A stretch of DNA of 64,000 nucleotides, taken from positions 2,165,097 to 2,229,096 of the forward strand of contig JAQFVV010000151.1 of the NCBI GenBank assembly GCA_028023455.1. Direction: 5' to 3'. This document shows, piece after piece, positions 49,263-59,879 of this stretch. Position 1 is the first letter of the stretch; each line of letters opens with the position of its first letter. Position numbers and translations under genes: made by a program. The notes below the pieces were generated by a model that worked only from the letters and a program-made list of their open reading frames with translations, made no database searches and was not told the DNA's origin. This DNA comes from Epiperipatus broadwayi (Eukaryota; Onychophora; Udeonychophora; Euonychophora; Peripatidae).

Positions 49263-49564
49263 TAAAAAAAAGTGAATAAATTTGCATTTCAACATTTTTT
49301 TTTAAAATACAAATCTCAATTAAATCTCAAGTTGTACAGCATTTCAATTGTTGTAATTAATGAAGTTAGCGATTATCAATTCATCCATTCTCTAGCTGCA
49401 TCGTATAATAAAGAAATATAAAAACGCAAACTGTGATACTTTTAAACTTTCAAAAAAAAAATGTAGATTATAAAACTACAAGATTACAAAGAACTTGCTA
49501 TAATTTTTTTTAAATTGGAAAGAACTCTCACAATATCTATGTAAAATACAAAAAAAATACTTGC

Positions 49565-49632
49565 CTTTTCGAATCCGGTGATGAATTTAATGAAATAAAA
49601 TCAGAATCCAAAATTTCTGGAGATATTGAAAC
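49565..49632 (-). CDS. MAP3K19: Exon D: linker exon with a GC donor
   Basis: 68 nt, phase 0 in, phase 2 out. Reads VSISPEILDSDFISLNSS followed by PDSKR across the junction. The 3' end fits AG|GCAAGT, the classic form of a GC-AG donor. Using it gives phase 2, exactly what exon E needs (AG + A = Arg). The alternative GT five bases further on gives phase 0 and breaks the frame of exon E. The sequence is acidic and Ser-rich, with no known domain. Confidence 0.75.
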
Positions 49633-49639
49633 CTAATTG

Positions 49640-51260
49640 AAAAATAGAGATGTTTGTAACATAAGAAATACTACAATAACAACAACAATAATAATAAAAA
49701 CAATAAATTTTTCTTAAAGTGTAACAATTAAATGAAAAAAAAACAACAAATTATATTGACAATGATAATGCTGAAGATAGGAATAGTGATGATGGAACTA
49801 AAACCAATGACAGTGATCAGGAGATGGAGATCATGTGATGTTTAAATGATGAAGATGAGAATAACGATAATGATGATCATGTAATAATAATAATAATAAA
49901 GGTAAGTGAAGAGGAAGAAGGAAATGAAAATAATGCTGTTTTACAATGTAGACGAGAACACATTTAAATGCCAATTTTTTCAACCAAGAATTATTTCAAA
50001 CAACAATCTTTCATTAAACACACAAAATTATTTATATATAACTATAAAATGCATCCTGAGATATAAATAATATATCCAAGCTATATGTCAAAACAAGCTT
50101 AAATACATGTTATAAAATTGGTTAATCAAGTGACACACGAAAGAATGCAAATGAAAAAATAACTAGCCACTTCATACGAATGCGTAGAGAAAATCAACAC
50201 TCATTTCATTACTATACAGTAGTTCATCCTAGGATAAGAATCTTATCATGTAACCCTGAAAATTCATCAGCTTCCATTCCCAAACATCGATATGGTGACC
50301 AAACATCGATATGGTGACTTTAATACTTAAATTGGAAATGTATTATTCTGTTCAAAAGAGAAAGAGAAAATAAAATTTTTGAAAAATACATACTATATAT
50401 ATACATGATTATAATTTGCTATCCTTAAAATTAGAAATGTAGAATAGTTAAAATAAACTCTTAAAAATGCAATTTTCATTTAAATATTAAAGTCATCATA
50501 TTAATGTATCGGGAGGAGGGGCAATGTTAATTTTCAAGGTCACCTAATATAATCCCTAATCTGGGATGAACTATGCTAAAATGATTGTTTATTTTTCTCT
50601 ATGCGATGATATGGGTGAATTAATGTATATATACGGAATATATATTTAAATATGCGTTTGCTGATTATATATCATTCTAGGAACTGTTTTTTTTTTAAAA
50701 AAAAAACTAGAGCAAGATATATTTCCACACTATTCTTATTACTAATAAAGACTAATATTAAAATCAAAAATATGATGTCAGTAAAAAAATATTAAAAATA
50801 TTGGTAAAGGAAATGGTCAGAAAAATAAATTAAATATTGAACATTAAGGAATAATAATGTTAAAAATGGCAAAACTTAATAATGATATGTAGTAAAAAGA
50901 CTGGATAAAATATTACAAAAAAAAACTGATATGGTGTTAAGTTTCACTGAAGTAAAAAAATGAAGAGCGGTAAAAAAAATTATGAAAAAAAAAACATCAT
51001 AATATATTGGTTAAGACAAGGCTATAGTAATCCAATTAAAAATAATATTTATCCGAGAGTCTCATCCAAAATGATAAATACAGAATTAAGGGCACACTAA
51101 TTGCATACCTATTTGCCACAAATGCCTGCAGCATGTATATTGGATCAAAATAATACAAAGCTGCTTGTAAAAACACCAAATAATAATATCAACATCAAGA
51201 TTACCAATTTATAATAGAATTAAAATATCTATTTGATTCAAATTGTTTTGTTTTTTCACT
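49640..51260. other. Unexplained intronic stretch with short simple repeats
   Basis: Contains (AAT)n tracts near 49686 and 49880, one GATCATGTGATGTTTAAATG family B end motif near 49830, and a 19-bp direct repeat (ACATCGATATGGTGACCAA) near 50284-50320. No exon. Confidence 0.45.
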
Positions 51261-51269
51261 TGAAAAAAT

Positions 51270-51440
51270 CAGAACTCTACATGGGTCACACCAGCCCTTA
51301 CCACAGCCCATGTTTTGGATAGTCCTGAGCTAAGATATTAAGCCTGTCATGTCAACAACCTGAAGTTCAAACCCAGAATAAGCCTTGAAAATATTTTGAG
51401 GAAGCGAGAAACTCCAAACAAGATTAAGATTTTTTCAGAT
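51270..51440 (+). repeat. Possible SINE with B-box motif
   Basis: GAAGTTCAAACCCAG near 51361 is a good B-box match; a weak A-box-like TAGTCCTGAGCTAAG lies about 40 bases upstream. Boundaries unknown. Confidence 0.4.
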
Positions 51441-51554
51441 ATCCACATCTTAATCAAATAATACTGACCAATAAACTGTATTTATTCACATGAACATAAA
51501 AATTCATGATAGGAATCTAACACAACTTCATTACTAGTGAGCAATATTTTATAT

Positions 51555-51895
51555 GTTAATATAATGAGCATGTTAATAGCTCTAAACAAGCTTCTTTTTT
51601 TTGCGATAAATGCCACAAGAGAAAGCATTTAAAACCTCTATCTAGAATTATCCCTATTCCCAAACTGGTTTCGAGCTGATGGCTCTCGTCAGTGAGATGT
51701 TAGGACATTTAGATCTAGTGTCTGAAGATTTAGCGGCACCTCACTGACGAGAGCCATCAACTCGAAACCAGTTGGGGGATAGGAATAATTCTAGATAGAG
51801 ATCTTAAATGCATTCTCTTGTGGCATTTATCGCAAAAAAAAAAGAAGCTTGTTTAGAGCTATTAGCATGGTCATTATATTTACATTTGTAAATAC
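51555..51895. repeat. 340-bp near-perfect fold-back element
   Basis: Arms 51555-51715 and 51738-51895 are inverted copies: GCTCTAAACAAGCTTCTTTT, AATGCCACAAGAGAAAGCAT, CCAAACTGGTTTCGAGCTGA and CTCTCGTCAGTGAGRTG each recur inverted. Related half copy at 9935-10115. Confidence 0.9.
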
Positions 51896-51899
51896 AAGT

Positions 51900-52931
51900 A
51901 TTAAGTTAAGTCACATGAATATGACTTGATTTCCTTACTATATTATATGCTGAAGGCATCCATTCTACTGTTTACCATTATCTATTTCAAAAGGTCATGA
52001 AGAATTCATAACAATATTTAAAGAAAAAAATTAAGAAAAAAATTTGTAAGTTGCATCAATTTTTATCTGAGACAGAATTTGGAATTAAGAAAGATAAAAA
52101 AAAGAGCTAATTAAACTACAATATATATACAGAAAAGTTACTATAATCATCGCTACTTTGAAAAAAAAAAAAATTTTGCAGAGAAAAATCAGTTATACTG
52201 ACAAATATTTTAAAATCAAGGAAAGTGGAAAAAAAGACCACATAAATGACAAGAAATGTTAAATAGAATATATAACTATAAAACAATTAAATAAATACTA
52301 AATGATTACAAAAAAAAATGAAAGATTTAGAATAATTTTTCAGCTTTCTATGGTAGATAAGTGAGATCAGATTTTAAAAAAAAGACTTGAGAAAGGTCAA
52401 TAAGATGTTAAAGAGAACAAGAAATAAAGATGAAATTCTTAAATGATCTTGAAGATGATAGTTCTTAAAAACACAGTTAATGAGAAGACTCATGGGTAAT
52501 TTAATGCAGCAACAAAACATTAGCTTCAGAATTACAAGTTCTCGGATTGACTTTCAATGGAGCAAAATAAAAATAACAATACAAATTAGTCAATTGTCAC
52601 TTGGATGCTCTAATGTCACATATCCCCCCTTAAAACTTACCAGCATAGAATTATAACAGGATTAAAAGTCATGAAGAAGATAATTTTAAAATGTGCATAG
52701 AATTTTGACTTATGGCAAATAAACTTTTAAAGATGATAATAAAAAAGAATACTATCAAACAATTAACATAATAGATTATTAACATTTGAAAGGGGCACCA
52801 AATCAGATGCTGAAAAAAGCTTTTAATGTAAAAAAAAATTTGATATTTATATAGCTGTTGTAAAGAATTTATTATTTTCTGATTATTATCAAACAATTAT
52901 ATAAAAATGAAAGAGAAAAAAAGCAACTTAC
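51900..52931. other. Intronic stretch, mostly unexplained
   Basis: A-rich. A segment near 52780-52830 (AACATTTGAAA, GGGCAC, AGATGCTGAAAA) resembles 25205-25250, another low-copy repeat. No exon. Confidence 0.4.
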
Positions 52932-52984
52932 TATTGTCATCTGTTCAAATGGTTTTGGTGCGGATACACATGGGGGGAGTTTTA
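52932..52984 (-). CDS. MAP3K19: Exon C: short linker exon
   Basis: 53 nt, phase 1 in, phase 0 out. Reads KLPPCVSAPKPFEQMTI. Acceptor TATTTTTAG, donor AATA|GTAAGT. There is no domain. It is supported by strong splice sites, by phase agreement with exons B and D, and by its place between them. Without it the B and D phases do not fit. Confidence 0.75.
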
Positions 52985-53061
52985 CTAAAAATAAATACAC
53001 ATTCAATCAATATTATGTGAAAAATAATTTTGATTAATCTCACTAACAGATAAATACTCAC

Positions 53062-53251
53062 TAGTGTATTCTGGACTGCTTCCTGAGTCTCCCTTATTTT
53101 GCATAGCTTCAACCCATGCAATTTTGAGTGTTTCACGAAGTTTACGTTTTTTTGCCTCATCGCTAGGATTAAGACCACGGCTGTCCATTACAGTAACATC
53201 AGCTCCATTTTCCAAAAGTAAATTAACTACTCTGTCATGGCCGCCAGCAGC
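53062..53251 (-). CDS. MAP3K19: Exon B: last ankyrin repeat and capping helix
   Basis: 190 nt, phase 0 in, phase 1 out. It begins AAGGHDRVVNLLLENGADV, which completes the ankyrin repeat opened in exon A (TPLHFA|AAGGH), and ends with a degenerate final repeat, SRGLNPSDEAKKRKLRETL. DEAKKRK-type sequence is typical of a C-terminal ankyrin cap. It then runs into a polar stretch. The acceptor follows CTTTAG and the donor is ACTA|GTGAGT. The exact match of repeat register across the A/B junction is good evidence that both exons are real. Confidence 0.9.
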
Positions 53252-53399
53252 CTAAAGATAAAAGACCTGTGTAAATGCACAGCATATACACACAACATAC
53301 ACATATATTATAGAAAAAAGATGTTAGTAAATACAAACATGCAACATCTAACAAATTTTAATTGAAAGTGGATCATTGCTGATAAGGAACATTATGATA

Positions 53400-53415
53400 T
53401 CCCCCCCCCCCCCCA
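53400..53415. repeat. Poly-C run
   Basis: An unbroken run of about 14-15 C in otherwise AT-rich DNA, in the intron upstream of exon B. Confidence 0.9.
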
Positions 53416-53859
53416 CTAAGCTAGAGATCTATTTCACTTCCAGATAAAAAAATTTTGGTAGCTGCTGGAAACCATAATTTTCTAAATAAAGAAAAAATAT
53501 ATTCTTATACTATAATGACTATATTTATTTACAAAATGTGATTAAGTTTAAGATTTATAATGCTTTCACTAAATAAATATTAATGGTATCAGAGGTCCCT
53601 ACCTTTGTATTTTTCAGACGCTTATTTCTAAGGTTACAGCCTTAGTAAATTATTAGCATTAAATTATATCTGAATAATTAAAAATAAACTCAAGTTAGAA
53701 ACATATTCTGAAGAATATATATCAGAATATAACAGATGTGATTAGATTTCATGGAGATACTAAGAAGGTTAATATGAAGAAGAGGTATGAGAAGGTGATT
53801 TCTTATTATAAGAAGTATATACTCTTATTCTTCTCCTTTACTTTCTTTGCATTTCTTCA

Positions 53860-54010
53860 TATATTCATATATATTGCTTATAATGACTTCTTTCATATAT
53901 ATTTTAATGCAAAACATTTTTTTTAATAAAACTTAAGATTTTCCTGATAGTTTCAACTGTCTAGCAGTCTTCATCAGAGTTTTCTCAAACTTCCTCTGCT
54001 TTAAAAAAAA
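53860..54010. repeat. Dispersed repeat, copy 1
   Basis: Shares ATATTGCTTATAA, TTCTTTCATA, TTTTCCT, AGTTTCAA and CAGTCTTCATCAGAG, in order, with 55185-55305. Nature unknown; no inverted ends seen. Confidence 0.6.
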
Positions 54011-55184
54011 ATGAAATACATGAATAAGGGATCAAACAGGTATCACTGGCATCTTTAAAAGAATTAAGAAATTAGAATAAAACAAGAAAGGACATATTGT
54101 TAAAAGAAATGATAACAGATAGACAGCTGAACTTTTAAATTGTATACTAAAAGGTTGTAAATGACTTAGAGTGAGATGGATGGATAAACTAAGAACGTTT
54201 GTTGGAGTTATATGAAGAATTTATACATTGGGAGTTGGAGAAATGAGATTGAACTTGGAAAGATCTTCATCCTACAATAGAATGATAATATTGATAATTG
54301 AAAATGATTTTTAAATTTACATTTAAATACTTTTTATTTACACTACTATTTGCAGACATCCATCTTCAAAAAATTGTTTTTTATCCTTTAATTATCCATC
54401 ATGCTATTCTTACCTATATTTTTCTCTATCTTGCTTTACATTTCGATCTTTATTGCACTTGTACACTACTGACACCTATCATTTAAAAAAATCTCAATGT
54501 ATTCAAAGTCTGCAAACTCTCATTGACTATTTTACATCGTTTAGTTTTCATTCAGTAGAAAAGAATTACTTGATAAATGCAGTTTACGGTTGAGACAAAT
54601 TATCACAAGATTATAAGATAAACAATTAAAACAAAACAACAAATAGAACTTGTGAACAAGAGCAATCAATGGATGAAGGGTGATAAAATTGATTGTCTTG
54701 TAGCCAAGATATATATGGAGAGGTGTTGTTTTGAATTGTTAATAACATGTGTAGTATGAGATAGTGATCATGTGATTTAAAGATTATAAGATACTATCAA
54801 AACTTCATTATCTACACTTCAAGAATATGAACATTTTAATCAAAATTGGAGGCTTACTCCTGCCATTAGAACATTATTTTCAATAACTCATCTGAGTAAT
54901 AAAAAAATATTTTTACATAAAAATATCGAAACAGGACACTACCTCATACTACCAGGGATTGACTTTGGACTGTAATCTAATTCACTTCCCTAATTTATCA
55001 ATGTTTGAAATTACTTCTAGAAACAACATCCTCGGAAAAATGACTGATGCTTCTGGAAAGTGATATGCAAATAGAATTTTCTTAGCACTGTGCTTTGTTG
55101 AGTGAAAAGTTCTTACGCAGATTTATTAACACCCAGTTGAACAATATCATGGTAAACATTATCACCTCACTAAAATTGATCTTA

Positions 55185-55305
55185 TATATATTGCTTATAA
55201 CAGTTCTTTCATAAACACTTCAATGCAAACAAATTTTCTTAAAAACAATATTTTCCTTACAGTTTCAATTATCCAGCAGTCTTCATCAGAGCTACAATAT
55301 TTGAA
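55185..55305. repeat. Dispersed repeat, copy 2
   Basis: Partner of 53860-54010 in the same orientation, about 75-80% similar by eye. Confidence 0.6.
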
Positions 55306-56003
55306 TAAAATAAATACATAACCATCATTTCACATATATATAAAAAATATACATATATTCCCTTCATACATATATAGATCTACATCACCCCTAGACATAC
55401 ATATAAATTCCATACCTACATCTATATCTTTTTAAAGAGGCTAAATTCTATCACATGACCCCATAGGATTACTTTTTTTATGAAAAAACCTCACAAAACA
55501 TTTATGAAAAACTATTTAGACCAGATTAATCCTTAAAACAAAATATTCAACATTTCTTATCTTAAGTCAAAATTCCTCTTCTAGAAAATACTTCAGACAA
55601 TAAAAGAATTATGGTATTAGAAGTGGGTGGGTTGAATGTGACATGCCAAGCAAAATTTTTCTTTCAGCATCAATAATAAATGCTGCTGGATTTGATCTTT
55701 CCAGACCTTAGAGTCGTAACAGCAAATTTTCCAATTTTTTATGTCACTATTTACTGCTTCAGAAATGAAATGACATTCCATTTATATATACAGTGTGGTC
55801 AAATATAAATTACAAGTGTCCAATATATGCATACAAAGATTTGTGACTCTCCATAAGCTAAATAAAAATTTGCATTTTCATAAAATAATGATCAGAAACA
55901 ATTTAGTTAATTTTAAGTAAGTATTACTGTTATAACATAACACTGAATATACAAATGAGAATTTAAAAAAAATGGAGTGATGACATTATTAGCACACACT
56001 TAC
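55306..56003. other. Unexplained intron sequence before exon A
   Basis: AT-rich; CATATATA-type simple repeats near 55330-55420. No exon between A and B seen or required by phase. Confidence 0.4.
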
Positions 56004-56143
56004 CGCAAAATGTAAAGGAGTTTTTCCTGCTAAATTTTTAGCATTGATATCGGCTCCACTTTCAATAAGAAGTTGAGTCATATCTGTCTTACCAATAAGA
56101 GCTGCATAATGTAAAGGAGTGCAGCCATCTTTATCTTTAGCAT
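56004..56143 (-). CDS. MAP3K19: Exon A: ankyrin repeats of MAP3K19-like kinase
   Basis: 140 nt, entering in phase 1 and leaving in phase 0. The frame reads as one complete ankyrin repeat and the start of the next: DGCTPLHYAALIGKTD, then LLIESGADINAKN and AGKTPLHFA. The TPLHxAA and GADINAKN hallmarks are unmistakable. The acceptor is a T-rich tract ending in TTAG and the donor is GCG|GTAAGT. Because it enters in phase 1 inside a repeat, at least one further upstream exon with more ankyrin sequence must exist to the right; I could not find it in 56144-64000, which is filled by repeats. Ankyrin repeats normally bind protein partners. Confidence 0.9.
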
Positions 56144-56244
56144 CTAATAAAAAAAATATTCTCAACATGCACTCTGCACAAAATATTTACATATTTCAAT
56201 AGAAATAAATAATACAAAAACTCTGTCAGGTAATGAAAATTATT

Positions 56245-56470
56245 CTTCACGTATAAAGTGTGATAAACAGAGTAGCTAAAATTCAAAAAACATTAATCAC
56301 AAAAAACTATTTGCCAAGTGCTTTCGGTATCGTGCACCAGAATCATGGTTCAGTTCCAATATGTCACCATGATTCCAGTACATGGTACCGAAAGAGCTTG
56401 GCAAATACTTTTTTGTGATTGTTTTTTTAATTTTAGCTACCCTGTTTATCACACTTTATACATCAAGAAT
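56245..56470. repeat. Fold-back element next to the ankyrin exon
   Basis: Arms 56245-56350 and 56367-56470 pair: TAAAGTGTGATAAACAG against CTGTTTATCACACTTTA, TATTTGCCAAGTGCTTTCGG against its near inverse, and GAATCATGGT against ACCATGATTC. Lies about 100 bp upstream of exon A in gene sense. Confidence 0.88.
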
Positions 56471-56614
56471 ATTTCAATAGAAGCAAATATAAAGTAACAT
56501 ACTTCCAACAACAGACACAGCAATATACAATTAATAATTAATACTATAACTTAAATAAATAAAAAAAATGTTAATAAAATAAATCATTTAAACATTAAAT
56601 AAATATATATACAT

Positions 56615-57380
56615 TATTATTATTGTTGTTATTATTATGTATCAAAGCAAACTTTATTGTGTATCAATTGGTTACATCAAAATAGGTTATACTAGGGTTA
56701 CAAATACTTAAATGAAATAATTCTTTTTAATTTTGATTTATTCCTTGTCTCTGAAAGTCATCTTGTTCAACCAGGTTAAAAAAATCATTGTTACAATGAT
56801 TGGCCATTAATGGGGGTGTGTTAGCTTATCTCATTTTTAAATTTATTTTTAGGAGTATTAATTCCAGTCCTTGTCATAATGTTGAGCGTATTTTAAAAAG
56901 GGACCATGTTGCTGTGAAAATATCCTGTGGTGCAAGAATACTGTTTCTACCCTTAAGTTTTTTAAGTTTGTTGTAGTAGGTGTTGGGTGTCTTCTTGGAT
57001 TGTTTCCAAATGTGAATGTGCAACGGGTGTACCAATATGCATATAAGCTGAATGTGGCTGCACGTATTATGGGTATTGCGGTTTTTTGTATGCATCTACT
57101 ATTTTATTAATTTGTGGTCCCATTTTGTCTGTATTGTTCAGAATAATTAGTTGCACTTTTTCTAGGGCTAGACAATCACATAGAAAATGGATTTGTGTTT
57201 CTTCACCTCTGCGACATAGCATACACAGTACTTCAACATTTGTGGAAAATCTCTTGTAGCGAATAAAGTGTGTTGTAGGTAATGCATTCAGGTTAAGTTT
57301 GATAATAAAATCATAAAATTTTGTTTCCAGGCACCACCTTTTGAACTTTCTTAACAGTTGGCCATTATTCATTCCCAGTA
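56615..57380 (-). pseudogene. LINE 3' end with C-terminal zinc knuckle
   Basis: The minus strand encodes LRKFKRWCLETKFYDFIIKL, then ALPTTHFIRYKRFSTN, then CMLCRRGEETQIHFLCDC (C-x2-C-x8-H-x4-C), typical of the extreme C-terminus of APE-type LINE ORF2 proteins. A stop follows at 57067 and the similarity continues in another frame (56874-57095). The copy ends in an (AAC/AAT)n-like tail near 56615-56640. 5' truncated at the microsatellite. Family differs from the RTE copies. Confidence 0.65.
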
Positions 57381-57384
57381 CTGT

Positions 57385-57665
57385 GAGTAGCAGTAGCAGG
57401 AGCAGGAGGAGGAGCAGAAGCAGTAGTAGTAGTATTACTGTTATTCTTGTTGCTGTTGTTTTTATTCTTGTTGCTACTATTATAATACTACTGCTACTAC
57501 TACTCCTACTACTACTACTAATAATGATGATGATGATGATATCAATGACAACAACAATAATTATAAAAATCAACCATTCATTCTTGCTGCTGCTGCTGCT
57601 ACTGATGATGATGATTATATCAATGATAACAACAATAATTATAAAAATCAACCATTCACAAAATG
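57385..57665. repeat. Compound trinucleotide microsatellite with internal duplication
   Basis: Runs of AGC, AGG, AGT, GTT, ACT, ATG and CTG triplets follow one another for about 220 bp. A segment with CAACAATAATTATAAAAATC and AACCATTCA occurs twice (about 57540-57580 and 57610-57657), flanking the GCTGCTGCT run. The long open frames across it on both strands are repeat artefacts. Confidence 0.9.
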
Positions 57666-57699
57666 AGCAACTCCAAAAAAAAAAAGGAGATAAAAAAAA

Positions 57700-58240
57700 A
57701 TTATTTTAAAAATGAGTTTTGTGAAAACAATTTGTAAACCACAAATACATCCCCATATATAACATTGCTGGTCTTGGTTTATTTGATACTTTACGATACT
57801 GATTTTTAATTTTTTCAGCAGGAAAATTTTCTTTCTGAAACACTTCAATACTGTCTAATTGCAGCTGCCCATGTATTACATTTTCTGCCATATCTTTCCA
57901 ATGGAAACCAATTGACATTGTAGCATCTCTTTAGAATGTCTTTGAGATAATCCTTATATCACCTCTCCCATGAAAATCAGACTCAAGTTTATTATGTTTT
58001 GTCTGGATTATATACATCATTTTTAATCACAGACTCATGTAAATATAAACATGTGTAAAAAAGACACACTCATATTTACAATATATTTACCATGGCTATA
58101 GTGTTGGCAAGATATAGCTTCTAGTTCTGGGGTGAACTATGGAAGAAGGGGCTGCACAGATCTTTATATATTCCCTACCACTTCCTGCTATATCCTGGCA
58201 ACCTGTCTCATAAATAGGGATGGTAATATTTCCGTCTGGA
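57700..58240. other. Unassigned stretch
   Basis: No host exon recognised. Short overlapping minus-strand frames near 57706-57918 have no identifiable domain. Possibly retroelement debris belonging to the next entry. Confidence 0.25.
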
Positions 58241-59760
58241 CCATGACAGCTTAAATTATGCTAATATTTGGTTCTAGCAGTTTTGAGTCCTGAAAATGGA
58301 CTTGCCATGCTGCATCAACCATTTAGCTTTGATAGCTATTGTCTGGAGTACATGTATTGTGTCTTTCAGGTTTGACAGTAGTTCTTTAGAGAATGTATAT
58401 ACTGCAGTTTCTCTGAACGTACCTTCAGAAAGACTGGCTATTTATTACCAGATCCCCATCCTTAATGAAAACAAAGGGATTCAGAGAGCGTCTTCACTTA
58501 TTGGCCCATTGTTGCCATTGGTTATGCTTTATCTATCTCTATATCATAGGTTCATGGTGATGAATGCTCAATATAATCTAAATAAGATTGAATCTGAATT
58601 CGTCCATTATTTGAAGACAAGACCCCCTGGATAAATTAGCACTGAAGAACATGTCATGCAGGTACATTGGTAGTCTTCTTCTGGGCTTGGTGATATTCTC
58701 AGCAGGTCCAGTGTTGTTATCTGTGGATCTTGAAACCACAGATTCATCACAGTTGGATGATAACTCATCGCTGTTGACTTGTAAATTTTTGTCATCTGAT
58801 GAGAATTTGCTGGTAGCTGGTCTTAAAACTTATGTTCATCACAGCTGGCTGATGACTCAGCACTGTTGGCTAGCAACTCTTTGTCGTCTGATAATGCTTT
58901 GCTGCTGGCTAGTGACATGTAATTTAACCTTGGTTTGTTTCTATAACAATTATGTTGTTGTTCATCAGCAGTTTTAACCACCACTGTTTCTAATTCTTGA
59001 ACTTTGATCACACTTGCTGGAAATCATTTGGTGGTTCCATTAAACATGTGGCATAGGACAAGAGTACTTATCCACATTTTTGCACTTTTAGTTTCATGCA
59101 TTAATTTAGAGTTCAAACCAGATTATTAATAATTCCTTCTGGGTAGACCCTATTTGAATTTATTGTTGTGAGCTGTTTAACTTTAGTCACTGTAAAACAT
59201 AAGTGAGTGAACCAATCATGTCCTAATAAATTTTCCTGCTTACCAGTAGAGACAACAAGAGGCAGATATCTAGTTTTATTGGTCATTGCAACCTTCATTC
59301 TTGCCTGATCCAAGAGTGCTACTAAATTGCCTTGGTAATCATTAATTGTTTAGCTGCTAGGATGCAGCTGATATTTATTATTCTTATTAATAATAGTCTA
59401 TGTCTTTTTTGACATAATGAACACTGCAGACCCAGTGTGCAGTTCTATTGTTATAAGCATATCATTAATAAGTATTCTGCATTTAAAAGCAGAATCAATG
59501 CCTGTCACAATGTTTATAGAGGTATTTTGTTTCTTAAATTTTAAACTGTCTTTCTGGCATGGACTTATCCATTCTGTTATTAGCAACTTGTTTCTGTGTA
59601 AAACAAGCAATTATGTGATAACACACTTGCAATACGTATATGCTGTATACTGGTGTGGACATTCAGCGTGTGCGTGTATCAGTTGATCACACCTGTAACA
59701 ATTCTTTTCATTCATTGCTATTAACTTATATGAGCAATAACTTTTACTATCAGAAAAAGT
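58240..59760 (-). pseudogene. Gypsy-type retroelement remnant: CCHC knuckle and protease
   Basis: At 59659-59700 the minus strand encodes CYRCDQLIHAHAEC, a perfect retroviral-type C-x2-C-x4-H-x4-C knuckle. In the same frame downstream (59400-59600) is IELHTGSAVFIMS, a retropepsin active site with the catalytic Asp of DTGS replaced by His, and then (about 59215-59270) LPLVVSTGKQENLLGHDWF, the usual end of a Gypsy protease. At least two in-frame stops separate these blocks. Further downstream to about 58240 the sequence is repetitive (a SSKALSDDKELL-like segment occurs in two frames) and no RT is recognisable. A long-dead fragment. Confidence 0.75.
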
Positions 59761-59879
59761 CCAATTTTAATCAAGCTTCAAAAAACTGATTAAGGTTGCT
59801 GTTGATCTTGGAAATATTCAAATAAGTCAATAATAAATTAGCATAAAAATGAGAAAGGAAGTTTCATTTAAATTTAATA

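Larger units (their letters stand above)
6710..56143 (-). other. MAP3K19: Partial gene: ankyrin-repeat MAP3K19 (YSK4)-like kinase, 14 exons
   Basis: Gene span on the minus strand. Fourteen exons chain with consistent splice phases from 56143 to 6710 and encode about 1,267 residues without a stop. Order: ankyrin repeats (residues 1 to about 85, numbered from the first codon in the window), low-complexity Ser/Lys/Asn-rich linker (about 110-1185), then the kinase N-lobe (about 1200-1267). The kinase part (GKGGFGT loop, then GQLIAVKQV and an EEVSLL helix C) is closest in my memory to human MAP3K19/YSK4, a STE-group MAP3K whose kinase domain is also C-terminal after a long disordered region. Known MAP3K19 acts in the cytosol upstream of MAPK cascades; that role is inferred here. 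Start codon, promoter and upstream exons lie right of 56143; the C-lobe and stop are not in view. Ankyrin repeats are not something I recall in vertebrate MAP3K19. Assignment to MAP3K19 rather than another STE11-type kinase is likely but not proven. Confidence 0.75.

Noticed and set aside
57067-57709. Long frames with poly-Ile, poly-Ser or poly-Leu on both strands as genes
   Set aside because: They are translations of a triplet microsatellite; only the downstream minus-strand LINE tail is meaningful.
58296-58977. Plus-strand frames of 112 and 108 codons as a gene
   Set aside because: They lie opposite a decayed minus-strand Gypsy remnant and show no recognisable domain or splice structure.
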